From: Rickettsiales bacterium
GTDB taxonomy: Bacteria > Pseudomonadota > Alphaproteobacteria > Rickettsiales > UBA1997
Assembly: GCA_031284025.1 (NCBI GenBank)
Contig: JAITAR010000039.1
Coordinates: 1-15,151 of the forward strand
Reading direction: 5' to 3'
DNA: 15,151 nt
A program made the position numbers and the translations under genes. Shown here piece after piece: positions 8,859-15,151 of this stretch (the stretch's first letter is position 1; every line of letters begins with the position of its first letter). The notes beneath the pieces were generated by a model. It made no database searches. It was not told where the DNA came from and worked only from the letters and a program-made list of their open reading frames with translations.

Positions 8859-8896
8859 TCGTTAACGAATTTTCGTAATGATCTTCGATGGAAGAT
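8859..8896. promoter_or_regulatory. Cluster of inverted repeats in the dnaE upstream region
   Basis: Three short palindromes sit within 60 bp of the dnaE start: TCGTTAACGA (8859-8868, perfect), ACGAATTTTCGT (8865-8876, 5-bp arms) and ATCTTC-gatg-GAAGAT (8881-8896, 6-bp arms). Read on the minus strand, GATAAT next to the first palindrome resembles a -10 box for dnaE, but no good -35 is present. These could be operators or promoter elements, or chance in an AT-rich gap. Confidence 0.3.
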
Positions 8897-8959
8897 AGAT
8901 CACTTTCTGTTAAAATGCCAGTATTTTTAAAATCATATGTAATTCCTAGAAGTCAAATA

Positions 8960-9018
8960 CTTGATTTAAAACTTTCGATGGGTACCAATTCCACCATTTA
9001 TATAGAAAAATAAGCTCT
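8960..9018 (+). promoter_or_regulatory. Leader and probable promoter of the GT-C-like gene, copy 1
   Basis: The stretch from CTTGAT to the start codon matches 14918-14977 in front of the second copy, including GGGTACCAATTCC and AAGCTCTATGG. A TTGATT at 8961-8966 (TTGACT in copy 2) is a candidate -35. The -10 is weak: TACCAA at 8983-8988, or the TTTATATAG stretch near 8997. Homology between the two copies appears to begin at this -35-like element. Confidence 0.45.
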
Positions 9019-10641
9019 ATGGTGAAAAATTTTAGACTAGAGGGAGTCACAGTGGCAGCGCTAGATTACTACAAAAAACATCTGAAACATATCTACTGGC
9101 TGTTTTCATTAGTATTATGTGTATCGCTGTTCGTGGCAACAAAATTTAGCTATACGAACAGTGACGATGCCTGGTATGCAATGGTGGGAAGAGGCATAGC
9201 CGAAGGAAATATAATGCTGAAAGGTTGGATAGGCAGTTCAATGTCCCACTATTTCCCCTATGGGCTGGTGGAAGCCTTCTGGTCTCTGTTTATACACAAA
9301 TACAGAGATGTCCATGCACTGTCCATTATATCCCTCTCCATTTTACTGTTCGCTGTGATGTGGCTGACTCTTAAAATACTGTTGGGAAAGAATCCTCGAA
9401 TGTTTTCGCTGTTGACTATGGCTGCCATAGTGGCAGCAATGGAACCATGTGTACTAAGTGATTCCTTCGCCCATCTGGCACCTCTGATTCCTACTCTTCT
9501 TACCACCTGTTTGTACTATGGTAGTCGAAAGGACAGATGGGTAAACTATCTAATTGCTTTTCTGATTGCCTGTTGGAGCGATGCCTACTGTCTGGCATAT
9601 TTTTTCATTCCCCTGATTGGAGAGAATGTTCTATTTTTTCTGAAAACTAGAAAAGTCGATTATCATCTAGGCTGGGTAATACTCGGTGTGGCTATCTATC
9701 TAGTTCGCTCTGCACTAATGACAAAATTAGGAATTGGTATGTTTATCAATGTACAAGATATAAACTTGAACACAATGGGTAGGTTTAAGCAAATTTGTTG
9801 GATAACACCTCTTGAGCATCTTGGCTTGAGAGTACTTAATATTTATCGGGAGTTTAGCCACATGTATTCAGCCTACCTCTGGAATAAGATGGTGATTAGA
9901 GCTCTACCAAATCTTTATTTTACTATGTTGATGCTGATATCGCTGTGGCTACACCACAGCTATTTCAGAGAAATTTGTGAAGAGAAGAAATTTCCAGAAA
10001 AACATAGATTTATGGTATTTCTACTTATAAGTTCTTTGTTTATCTATGCACTATTATTTTTTACCGTAGTACCAATCTGGCATAGATATATTAGCGGCCC
10101 ATTTTTGAACGGTCTCATCATGTTGGCCTATTGGCTAAATGTAAAATTTGACTCCGACGGTGAGCTGGGAGTTATATCGCTAATGACTCTTTTATTCTCT
10201 TTGCTAGTACAAATAAACGATGGTCGCTACAGAATGGACCAGCGTTTGATCGATAGGCGAAAAATGGCAGCAATCATTCGTCAGGAGAATCTTCACGGAG
10301 GCTATGCCTGGTTTGGTAACGTCCAGTCAATGAATTTCATTCTCAACGAGCAGAAGATTGCCATCGTTCGTGGCTGTCCATGTACTCTGTGGGAATGGGA
10401 AATTGATAAAAAAACGTTCTGTCAGGACAAATTTGATTTTGTCCTTTCCCCCATAGATGCTAGGAATAACGCGATGGGCTGGGAAAACTGGGAATGTGAG
10501 AATAGTAGTGACGTACTAAAACAATTTGGCATTCCAAAAAAGACAGTTGATGTGGGAAGTATACGTCTCTACATCTACGATGACATAACAGGTGTGCTGG
10601 AACCAGCTAGACTGTGCAGCGGAATATCTAAAAATAAGTAA
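9019..10641 (+). CDS. Polytopic membrane protein resembling GT-C glycosyltransferases
   Basis: The protein (540 residues from this ATG) has about ten membrane segments (around 25-41, 99-121, 128-140, 153-167, 175-208, 217-233, 297-312, 331-352, 359-374, 383-399) and a soluble C-terminus of about 140 residues. After the first segment comes SDDAWYA (D49, D50), placed like the acidic catalytic loop of GT-C enzymes such as ArnT/PMT, and later WHRYISGP (354-361), like their RY motif. Such enzymes move sugars from polyprenyl-phosphate donors on the periplasmic face. The family is inferred from topology and short motifs only. The start is uncertain: GTG at 9052, preceded by GAGGGAG five bases upstream, looks better than this ATG, and would give 529 residues. 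A paralogue with the same leader starts at 14978. The gene is divergent from dnaE and convergent with rnhB. Confidence 0.75.
   Translation: MVKNFRLEGVTVAALDYYKKHLKHIYWLFSLVLCVSLFVATKFSYTNSDDAWYAMVGRGIAEGNIMLKGWIGSSMSHYFPYGLVEAFWSLFIHKYRDVHALSIISLSILLFAVMWLTLKILLGKNPRMFSLLTMAAIVAAMEPCVLSDSFAHLAPLIPTLLTTCLYYGSRKDRWVNYLIAFLIACWSDAYCLAYFFIPLIGENVLFFLKTRKVDYHLGWVILGVAIYLVRSALMTKLGIGMFINVQDINLNTMGRFKQICWITPLEHLGLRVLNIYREFSHMYSAYLWNKMVIRALPNLYFTMLMLISLWLHHSYFREICEEKKFPEKHRFMVFLLISSLFIYALLFFTVVPIWHRYISGPFLNGLIMLAYWLNVKFDSDGELGVISLMTLLFSLLVQINDGRYRMDQRLIDRRKMAAIIRQENLHGGYAWFGNVQSMNFILNEQKIAIVRGCPCTLWEWEIDKKTFCQDKFDFVLSPIDARNNAMGWENWECENSSDVLKQFGIPKKTVDVGSIRLYIYDDITGVLEPARLCSGISKNK
9040..9054 (+). promoter_or_regulatory. 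Shine-Dalgarno and alternative GTG start, copy 1
   Basis: GAGGGAG (9040-9046) lies five bases before an in-frame GTG (9052-9054). The same element precedes an ATG at 15023 in the paralogue, and the bases TTAGACTAGAGGGAGTC are identical in both copies. No such element precedes the ATG at 9019, so translation may begin at 9052. Confidence 0.5.
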
Positions 10642-10648
10642 TTGCTAG

Positions 10649-11272
10649 CTAACGGTTCTCAGCCATAAATTTTCCACAGAAGCTTTTTCTATGGTAATTT
10701 TCTACTAGGCCGTATTTTACTATGGCCTCGATGTGCTCTGCTGTGCCATAGCCTTTGTTTTTTGCCCAGTGATACTGTGGATAAACGCTATCAATGCTAC
10801 GCAGCTCACGATCTCTTAGAACCTTTGCTATGATGGAGGCACAGGCTATTGAGTAGCTCATTCTATCGCCTTTGATCACCGCCAGAGCGCTAACATTTAT
10901 TTCTGGTACAAAATTACCGTCGACTATAGCCACATCAACGCTAATTCCGTAACGATCCACTAAATTTCTATAGGCTTTTGCCATCGCCATTTTAGTAGCA
11001 TTAAGAATATTGATTCTGTCTATTTCCAGCGAATCTATCGCACCAACGCCGTAGTATAGTAGATTTTTATCTTCAAATTCCATTATTCTCTCGAATATTG
11101 ACTCTCTCTTCTTTTCTGGAATCATTTTTGAGTCATCCAAACCTTCCGGATAGCTCGTTCTACTCAACACCACACAGGCTGCATAAACTGGACCACACAG
11201 AGGTCCTCTGCCGGCCTCGTCAATGCCAACCACCACTCCCGGCAAACTATCTTCTATTTCAAACGAAGGCAT
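10649..11272 (-). CDS. rnhB: Ribonuclease HII
   Basis: RNase HII cuts RNA in RNA-DNA hybrids and starts ribonucleotide excision repair at single embedded ribonucleotides. The type 2 signature is plain: GIDEAGRGPLCGPVYA with D18 and E19, then VDGN (D118) and KGD (D136), the four expected metal ligands. SIACASIIAKVLRD follows, then the conserved YPQYHWAKNKGYGT substrate-binding region. At 207 residues it is full length. Another ATG lies seven bases upstream out of frame; the ATG at 11272 gives the family-like N-terminus. It is the last gene of a minus-strand cluster, 33 bp after the TPR gene. It ends 7 bp from the convergent membrane-protein gene with no hairpin between them. Confidence 0.96.
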   Translation of the reverse strand: MPSFEIEDSLPGVVVGIDEAGRGPLCGPVYAACVVLSRTSYPEGLDDSKMIPEKKRESIFERIMEFEDKNLLYYGVGAIDSLEIDRINILNATKMAMAKAYRNLVDRYGISVDVAIVDGNFVPEINVSALAVIKGDRMSYSIACASIIAKVLRDRELRSIDSVYPQYHWAKNKGYGTAEHIEAIVKYGLVENYHRKSFCGKFMAENR

Positions 11273-11305
11273 TGGCCATTGTGTGTTGTGTTATAGAACA
11301 AACCC

Positions 11306-13006
11306 TTAGTATTCATTCTGAGACTTTTTTATGCTGTCAATTTTGTTTAACGTATGTTTTATATAGTGATGGTCAAAGCGATATATCTGAAGTTCAATTA
11401 CTAGAGCCTTCTCTGCATATAGCATGGCCCTTTTCTCCATGTTCTGTTGTTTGTAAAAGTCAGACATGTAGCTGTATAGAGTGGCCAACTGTTTCCTTCT
11501 ATTTTTAAGTTCACTCTCAGCTTTGAAATAGTTACTTTCTGCCTCTAACATTGCCCCACTCTGCTCTTTCAGGAAACCCAGCAGCAAGTTATTACAACAG
11601 CCACTTCCCATATTGTTTTTTCTGTATATCTCATCCAATTCGTCATAAATTTTCAGAGCTTCACGCCTAGTTTCTGGAATGCTGCCATAGATCTTTAGCG
11701 AAGCCAATTTTTCCATAATATCTACTTTTTTATAGATGTCACTTCTGTTTTCCATAAGACCACTAGCAGTCTCTAGATATTGAATTGCCAGTGCTGGGTT
11801 TCTGCAATGGGATGAAAAGTCCAACATGTATGCTAGATTCATATAGGACTGATAGTCGTGGGTTTCATTCTTATATTTTTCTGCCTTCTCAATAGCTATG
11901 GTGCAGGATTTGTTGGCCATTTCCTGTTCTCCCAAATATTCATAGTTCAAGCACTCCAGATATTTAGATTTAGAATATAGTAGGTCATTTTTAATTTTTT
12001 TTGCCATCTTGGCAGCCAAGGCAGAAAATTTAAGTCCATTTGAATAGTTTCCATATTCATAGTATACATCAGAAAGCTTAAGCAGCAGCCATATATATGC
12101 CTTTTTCTTCAACTTTCCCATGCCTAGGGCGTACTTGTAGTAATTTATAGCTTCAAAATTATTTCCCCTTATTCTCATAATATCTCCCAAACTAACTAAA
12201 GTTTGGGTTTTATCTCTGTCTTTTTCCTTAAAATCAAGGATGATTATGCTATTTGTGTAGTTTGCTAGAGCATTTTCATAGTCTCTTTTGACCATATACA
12301 GATCCGCCAGCATTCTATAGTTATCACTGAGATTTATTTTTTGACTGCTATTACTTGCAACTGAGGATATAGTCAGAAGGGTATCTATAGCTTTCTCATA
12401 TTTACAACTTTTTTGGTAAAATCTGGCCAAAAGTGTATGGCTGGATAGATCAAATTTGTCAGCCTCTACAATTTTTCTGTAGTATCCCTCTATTTGCTGA
12501 GGTTTCTGAAATGCTATGTCGCAGGCCAGTGCCATCAGTAGATGCTTTTTCGGAAAAGAGTAATTATCTACATGAGTAAAACCAATTAAATTAATTTTAT
12601 CATAAAATTCTGGAATATTACCATCCTTTAGAAGAGAAAACAAATTTTTTCTGTCCTGTTTTCTGATAAAACCTCTCCTTTCCAATTCGTATATGACACC
12701 TATTATTTTCGAGTATACATCGTAGTAGTATTTAAAACTTTCTTCTTCACTGAGACATGAATTCAACACCCTAGATTCGTTCTGTTTTAGATACTCTTTT
12801 ATGTTTTTGACCTTTATTTGAGCATATTTACTATCTATTTTCTTTATCACATTAATTTTTAATGTCGACGCAAGCAGCAACAGCACCACCGCCACCGCTA
12901 GAATGATATATCGGAACACTGCAGTCTTGCCATGTTTCATAGTGAATATATAAATAAAAATGATACCAAACGCCAATGATAATATATAACTTTCAGTAAA
13001 ATGCAA
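11306..13006 (-). CDS. Membrane-anchored TPR-repeat protein of unknown function
   Basis: Two hydrophobic segments (about residues 7-22 and 31-48) are followed by a helical, soluble region of over 500 residues. This contains about seven tetratricopeptide-like units; the clearest are near 187-215, 228-256, 268-296, 305-335, 346-377, 473-500 and 508-538, with signatures such as YENALANYTNSI and KRAMLYAEKALVIE. TPR arrays form protein-binding scaffolds; no enzymatic domain is visible. The first codon is TTG (TTG CAT TTT ACT) without an evident Shine-Dalgarno. The next in-frame ATG, residue 23 at 12940, would remove the first hydrophobic segment, so the start and topology are unsure. It sits 57 bp after the HAD/PAP2 gene and 33 bp before rnhB, probably in one transcript. 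The partner is unknown; the neighbouring PAP2 protein is a possibility by context only. Confidence 0.8.
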   Translation of the reverse strand: MHFTESYILSLAFGIIFIYIFTMKHGKTAVFRYIILAVAVVLLLLASTLKINVIKKIDSKYAQIKVKNIKEYLKQNESRVLNSCLSEEESFKYYYDVYSKIIGVIYELERRGFIRKQDRKNLFSLLKDGNIPEFYDKINLIGFTHVDNYSFPKKHLLMALACDIAFQKPQQIEGYYRKIVEADKFDLSSHTLLARFYQKSCKYEKAIDTLLTISSVASNSSQKINLSDNYRMLADLYMVKRDYENALANYTNSIIILDFKEKDRDKTQTLVSLGDIMRIRGNNFEAINYYKYALGMGKLKKKAYIWLLLKLSDVYYEYGNYSNGLKFSALAAKMAKKIKNDLLYSKSKYLECLNYEYLGEQEMANKSCTIAIEKAEKYKNETHDYQSYMNLAYMLDFSSHCRNPALAIQYLETASGLMENRSDIYKKVDIMEKLASLKIYGSIPETRREALKIYDELDEIYRKNNMGSGCCNNLLLGFLKEQSGAMLEAESNYFKAESELKNRRKQLATLYSYMSDFYKQQNMEKRAMLYAEKALVIELQIYRFDHHYIKHTLNKIDSIKKSQNEY

Positions 13007-13019
13007 TATTTTGATAGTG

Positions 13020-13047
13020 GACTGTCATCATGGATCCCAAGACAGTC
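13020..13047. repeat. Inverted repeat between the PAP2 and TPR genes
   Basis: Perfect 7-bp arms GACTGTC (13020-13026) and GACAGTC (13041-13047) enclose 14 bases that contain GGATCC. It fills much of the 57-bp gap between the two genes. No T run follows on either strand, so it is not a standard terminator. It may be an RNA hairpin that affects the expression ratio within the operon, or chance. Confidence 0.35.
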
Positions 13048-13063
13048 GTAGCAGCTGTTGATA

Positions 13064-14356
13064 CTATCTTCTCACTAAATTGTCTGAATCGATTTCCCCA
13101 GAAATCTCCATATAGCCGACAAAACCAATCAAAATACAAAATGCCGACCACACGTAGGAGCGTATTATGTAAAAATGGCCTAGAATTAGGAGAATCATAG
13201 TCAGAAAGAATACTGCAAAAATTCCCATAAATTTTTTGCCAAATTTATTCGCTAAATAGTGATATATTTTGATTTCCGCTAGAGTAAATACGGTCGCTCC
13301 GAAGACGTCAAATAGATTATGAAAATTACAGCGAATCAAAGCAAATCCAAGGCCACCTATTATGGTAGCTAGTGCAATTTTCATTCGGCGATCATCGATG
13401 GCGTATAAAATATAGCCGTAGAACATGGCAGAGGCATGCATGTGACCGCTAGGGAATGCATAACCTAAACCTAGATGTGGATACAGCGGAATTCTGAAGA
13501 AATTTTTCAGAAATGAATTAAATACTATAGCAAAACATATAAAACACGTAGCTATTCCGTAATATTCCCTTCGATGTAGCAAAATTCCTGCTATGACGAT
13601 GGGAATTATAAGTTCCATGTGTCCAAACAGCAGAAAGAAACGCGCCAAAAAGTAGCTACCGATGCTCAGATACCTATTCTTAAACAGCCAATGTCTCTTT
13701 TCCGTCGTTTTTCTATCCAAAATAGGTGAACCTTTAGTCATATTTTCGGCTGGAATTAGTCCAAAAAATTCCAGACCTAATTTTTCCACCGTATTTTTGG
13801 CAAACTCCATATTTTCCGGCCTATCATCGACAAATACGACCCTTTTAAATTTGTACCTAGAATTCTGTCGAAAAACACCGTCAAAAAGTGACTGCAGGTC
13901 TACATCGCTCGATAGAGTTTTAGTTCCCCTGACATTAATTCCATGGAACTCCGATAGGATAACTTTAACTCCTCTAGACTGCAAACTATCGATGGTATTC
14001 GCCCAGTCAAAGGATGGCATCTCGCTCTCCGAAACAGATTCTAATGTTTTATGGCAAAAAATGTAGGCTCTATTTTTAATGGTTTCTATCCGTTCCCCCT
14101 TAGAATGGCCAAGGGTTAGCAGTAAATAGTCACGAATGGCCATCTCCAGTAGAAATTTTTTTCGATAATTTCTGAAAGCATACTCGCATAGCTCTCCGCC
14201 GGCTCTACTGTAGTTGAAAATTAGCAGCGTATTCTCACCAATTTTTTCAAATTCAGTCCGTACCTGATCAGCTCTATCTACCTCTATGATTTTGGCTTCC
14301 AATTCAAATGCAGTTAGAAAGGTACATAGAAATGCAATTTTGATCGCCTTAATCAT
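13064..14356 (-). CDS. Secreted HAD-like (DUF2608-type) domain fused to a PAP2 membrane phosphatase domain
   Basis: A signal peptide (residues 1-21, ending FELEA) leads to a HAD-like domain (about 22-205). It has a motif II Ser (ILSEFH, S135) and a clear FVDDRPENM (D177, D178), and resembles the DUF2608 group of intracellular bacteria. The motif I position reads IFNYSRA (N48, S50) instead of DxDxT, so the nucleophile is missing and this half is probably not an active phosphatase. About 235-412 is a multi-helix membrane domain with the PAP2 core FPSGHMHAS (H305) and RCNFHNLFD (H346, D350). The K/R motif (KNFFRIP, 284-290) and the Arg-to-His spacing (three residues, usually five) deviate from the textbook pattern. 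PAP2 enzymes dephosphorylate lipid phosphates at the membrane surface. The ATG at 14356 has TGAGGA upstream, and I prefer it to a TTG at 14371. It is first in the cluster with the TPR gene and rnhB. Confidence 0.8.
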   Translation of the reverse strand: MIKAIKIAFLCTFLTAFELEAKIIEVDRADQVRTEFEKIGENTLLIFNYSRAGGELCEYAFRNYRKKFLLEMAIRDYLLLTLGHSKGERIETIKNRAYIFCHKTLESVSESEMPSFDWANTIDSLQSRGVKVILSEFHGINVRGTKTLSSDVDLQSLFDGVFRQNSRYKFKRVVFVDDRPENMEFAKNTVEKLGLEFFGLIPAENMTKGSPILDRKTTEKRHWLFKNRYLSIGSYFLARFFLLFGHMELIIPIVIAGILLHRREYYGIATCFICFAIVFNSFLKNFFRIPLYPHLGLGYAFPSGHMHASAMFYGYILYAIDDRRMKIALATIIGGLGFALIRCNFHNLFDVFGATVFTLAEIKIYHYLANKFGKKFMGIFAVFFLTMILLILGHFYIIRSYVWSAFCILIGFVGYMEISGEIDSDNLVRR

Positions 14357-14583
14357 GATATCTATCCTCAATAGTTCTTCATATTAAACATAAATATAAA
14401 TTCAGCTTCCAAGTTAACCGCTAGGCCAACCCATCTCCTGGTTACTGAGATCCTAAACTATTACTGTATAAAATTTTTAAAAAGTCCACTATGATTTGGA
14501 AGAGCAAATCGTTGAGAACTGAATAGCTACAGTTCATTTTTCCGAATGTCTCTGCTGTTTAGATGGATTAGAATCCAGATTAA
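14357..14583. other. Intergenic stretch without recognisable gene
   Basis: All three plus-strand frames are broken by stops, and no tRNA-like or other RNA fold was recognised. It must hold the promoter of the minus-strand HAD/PAP2-TPR-rnhB cluster, but no convincing -35/-10 pair was found by eye. A short inverted repeat GAACTG/CAGTTC lies at 14516-14535. Confidence 0.5.
14365..14370 (-). promoter_or_regulatory. Shine-Dalgarno of the HAD/PAP2 gene
   Basis: Read on the minus strand, TGAGGA lies eight bases before the ATG at 14356. This fixes the start at 14356, since the alternative TTG (14371) would overlap this element. The resulting protein starts MIKAIKIAFLCTFLTAF, a good signal peptide. 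Confidence 0.65.
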
Positions 14584-14922
14584 TCACTCATAATATTCTT
14601 TCTGCAAACTCTAGCTAATGGATATTTAATCAGAGATAATGAGAAAGAGGAAGAGGAAGAATATAGTATAGTAAAAAAATCAAATTTAAAATCTATGAAC
14701 TCTGGAGCAGTAATTAGATCTAGAATATTTCCAGGAGATAATGACTGCCGCCGAATCTTTATAAATACTCCGAAAGATATGGATCTTTTAGAGATAGCTG
14801 CAGCTGATGGAAACTATGATTTTGGCAGTATCTATGACATTGTATTTCTAAAGAAATCAAATGATCCAAAGACACTGAAAAAAATGTTAGTAGTCCCTCC
14901 TCTGATCACAGCCGGCGCTTGA
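14584..14922 (+). pseudogene. Probable 3' remnant of an unidentified gene, or a small ORF from 14695
   Basis: Frame 1 is open from 14584 to the TGA at 14920-14922 (112 codons), but the first ATG is at 14695 and has no Shine-Dalgarno. From there it would encode 75 residues (MNSGAVIRSRIFPGDND...PPLITAGA). The codons before that ATG still read like protein, with an acidic run EKEEEEEYSIVKK around 14641-14679. This suggests the ATG is not the original start and that the 5' end has been lost. The Glu-rich run recalls the passenger of the surface protein at the left edge, but no real similarity was seen beyond composition. The TGA overlaps the -35-like TTGACT of the following gene. No family is recognised. 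Confidence 0.4.
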
Positions 14923-14977
14923 CTTTAAAATTCCCAGTGGGTACCAATTCCGCCATTGATATGGAAAAACAAGCTCT
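14918..14977 (+). promoter_or_regulatory. Leader and probable promoter of the GT-C-like gene, copy 2
   Basis: It matches 8960-9018 in front of copy 1 nearly base for base from GGGTACCAATTCC onward. TTGACT (14919-14924) is a good -35 candidate (five of six consensus bases). TACCAA (14942-14947), 17 bases later, is a weak -10. The stop codon of the preceding ORF lies within the -35 element. Confidence 0.45.
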
Positions 14978-15151
14978 ATGGCAAAAAACTTTACAAAAAA
15001 CTTTAGACTAGAGGGAGTCGCGATGGCAGCGCTAGACTACTGCAAAAGACATCTAAAACATATCTATTGGCTATTTTCACTGCTGTTGGGTGTATCGCTG
15101 TTTATGACGACAAAATCTAGCTACACACATAGTGACAATGCCTGGTATGCG
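14978..15151 (+). CDS. Second GT-C-like membrane protein, 3' end outside the window
   Basis: The 58 visible codons start MAKNFTKNFRLEGVAMAALDY and continue through the first membrane segment (YWLFSLLLGVSLFMTT) to SDNAWYA at the window edge. Over the 42 residues after the alternative start, 33 are identical to copy 1 at 9019, and ten further codons differ silently, so both copies look maintained as proteins. Differences include D to N at the second acidic position of the putative catalytic loop (SDD in copy 1, SDN here). A 12-base tandem duplication (14983-14994, repeated at 14995-15006) adds four residues near the N-terminus. As in copy 1, GAGGGAG (15011-15017) stands five bases before an in-frame start, here an ATG at 15023, which may be the true one. 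The function is inferred from copy 1 only. Confidence 0.8.
   Translation, partial: MAKNFTKNFRLEGVAMAALDYCKRHLKHIYWLFSLLLGVSLFMTTKSSYTHSDNAWYA
15011..15025 (+). promoter_or_regulatory. Shine-Dalgarno and alternative ATG start, copy 2
   Basis: GAGGGAG (15011-15017) is followed after five bases by an in-frame ATG (15023-15025). This is the same arrangement as the GTG at 9052 in copy 1, and supports the shorter start in both genes. Confidence 0.5.

Noticed and set aside
10639..10651. Possible shared terminator between the convergent membrane-protein gene and rnhB
   Set aside because: The 7-bp gap contains only a GCTAGC palindrome, with no stem and T run.
14516..14541. Hairpin GAACTG/CAGTTC followed by five T's, terminator-like on the plus strand
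   Set aside because: The stem is only 6 bp with an 8-base loop, and no plus-strand gene precedes it.
14357..14583. Search for a tRNA or small RNA in the gap
   Set aside because: Only a 5-bp ATCTC/GAGAT pairing and the short hairpin above were found; no cloverleaf could be built.
14629..14672. The Glu-rich run as evidence of homology to the autotransporter passenger at the left edge
   Set aside because: Only composition is shared; no specific residues outside the acidic run align.

Overview
The window is AT-rich and looks like part of the chromosome of an alphaproteobacterium, most plausibly a host-associated intracellular one of the Rickettsiales/Holosporales type. The reasons are the Rickettsia-style surface autotransporter with a long low-complexity passenger, UvrA with the alphaproteobacterial form of zinc finger 1 (as I recall it), a secreted HAD-like domain resembling DUF2608, and the AT-biased codon use. 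The genus cannot be named from the sequence alone.

Layout. Positions 1-2031 (+) hold the 3' part of a large surface protein: a perfect 21-bp repeat encoding EEKRKKE, a long Glu/Lys/Ser-rich disordered passenger, and a C-terminal autotransporter beta-barrel. It is closed by a strong intrinsic terminator. Facing it on the minus strand is dnaE (8839-5165), followed 68 bp later by uvrA (5096-2181); they are probably co-transcribed. Divergent from dnaE is a polytopic membrane protein (9019 or 9052-10641, +) that resembles GT-C glycosyltransferases. Converging on it, with only 7 bp between stops, is a minus-strand cluster that reads as one operon: a secreted HAD-like/PAP2 fusion (14356-13064), a membrane-anchored TPR protein (13006-11306) and rnhB (11272-10649). 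The stretch 14357-14977 is mostly non-coding, with a short ORF that is probably a gene remnant. At the right edge (14978 onward) a second copy of the GT-C-like gene begins, with the same leader sequence.

How the genes fit together. dnaE, uvrA and rnhB are ordinary replication and repair functions. The other genes concern the cell envelope: a surface autotransporter, two paralogous GT-C-like membrane proteins, and a membrane phosphatase-like fusion next to a TPR protein.

The most notable signal is in the autotransporter passenger. At 697-747 it carries a near-consensus ubiquitin-interacting motif (EEEQLQLAMEASLEGSE), a eukaryotic motif closely resembling UIM2 of the proteasome subunit S5a/PSMD4. 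An NLS-like basic block with acidic-serine (CK2-type) sites lies about 120 bp downstream. This suggests a host-directed surface protein that engages ubiquitin, but it is an inference. Other points of interest are the HAD domain that has lost its DxD nucleophile motif, and the paralogous membrane proteins that differ at a putative catalytic acidic residue.
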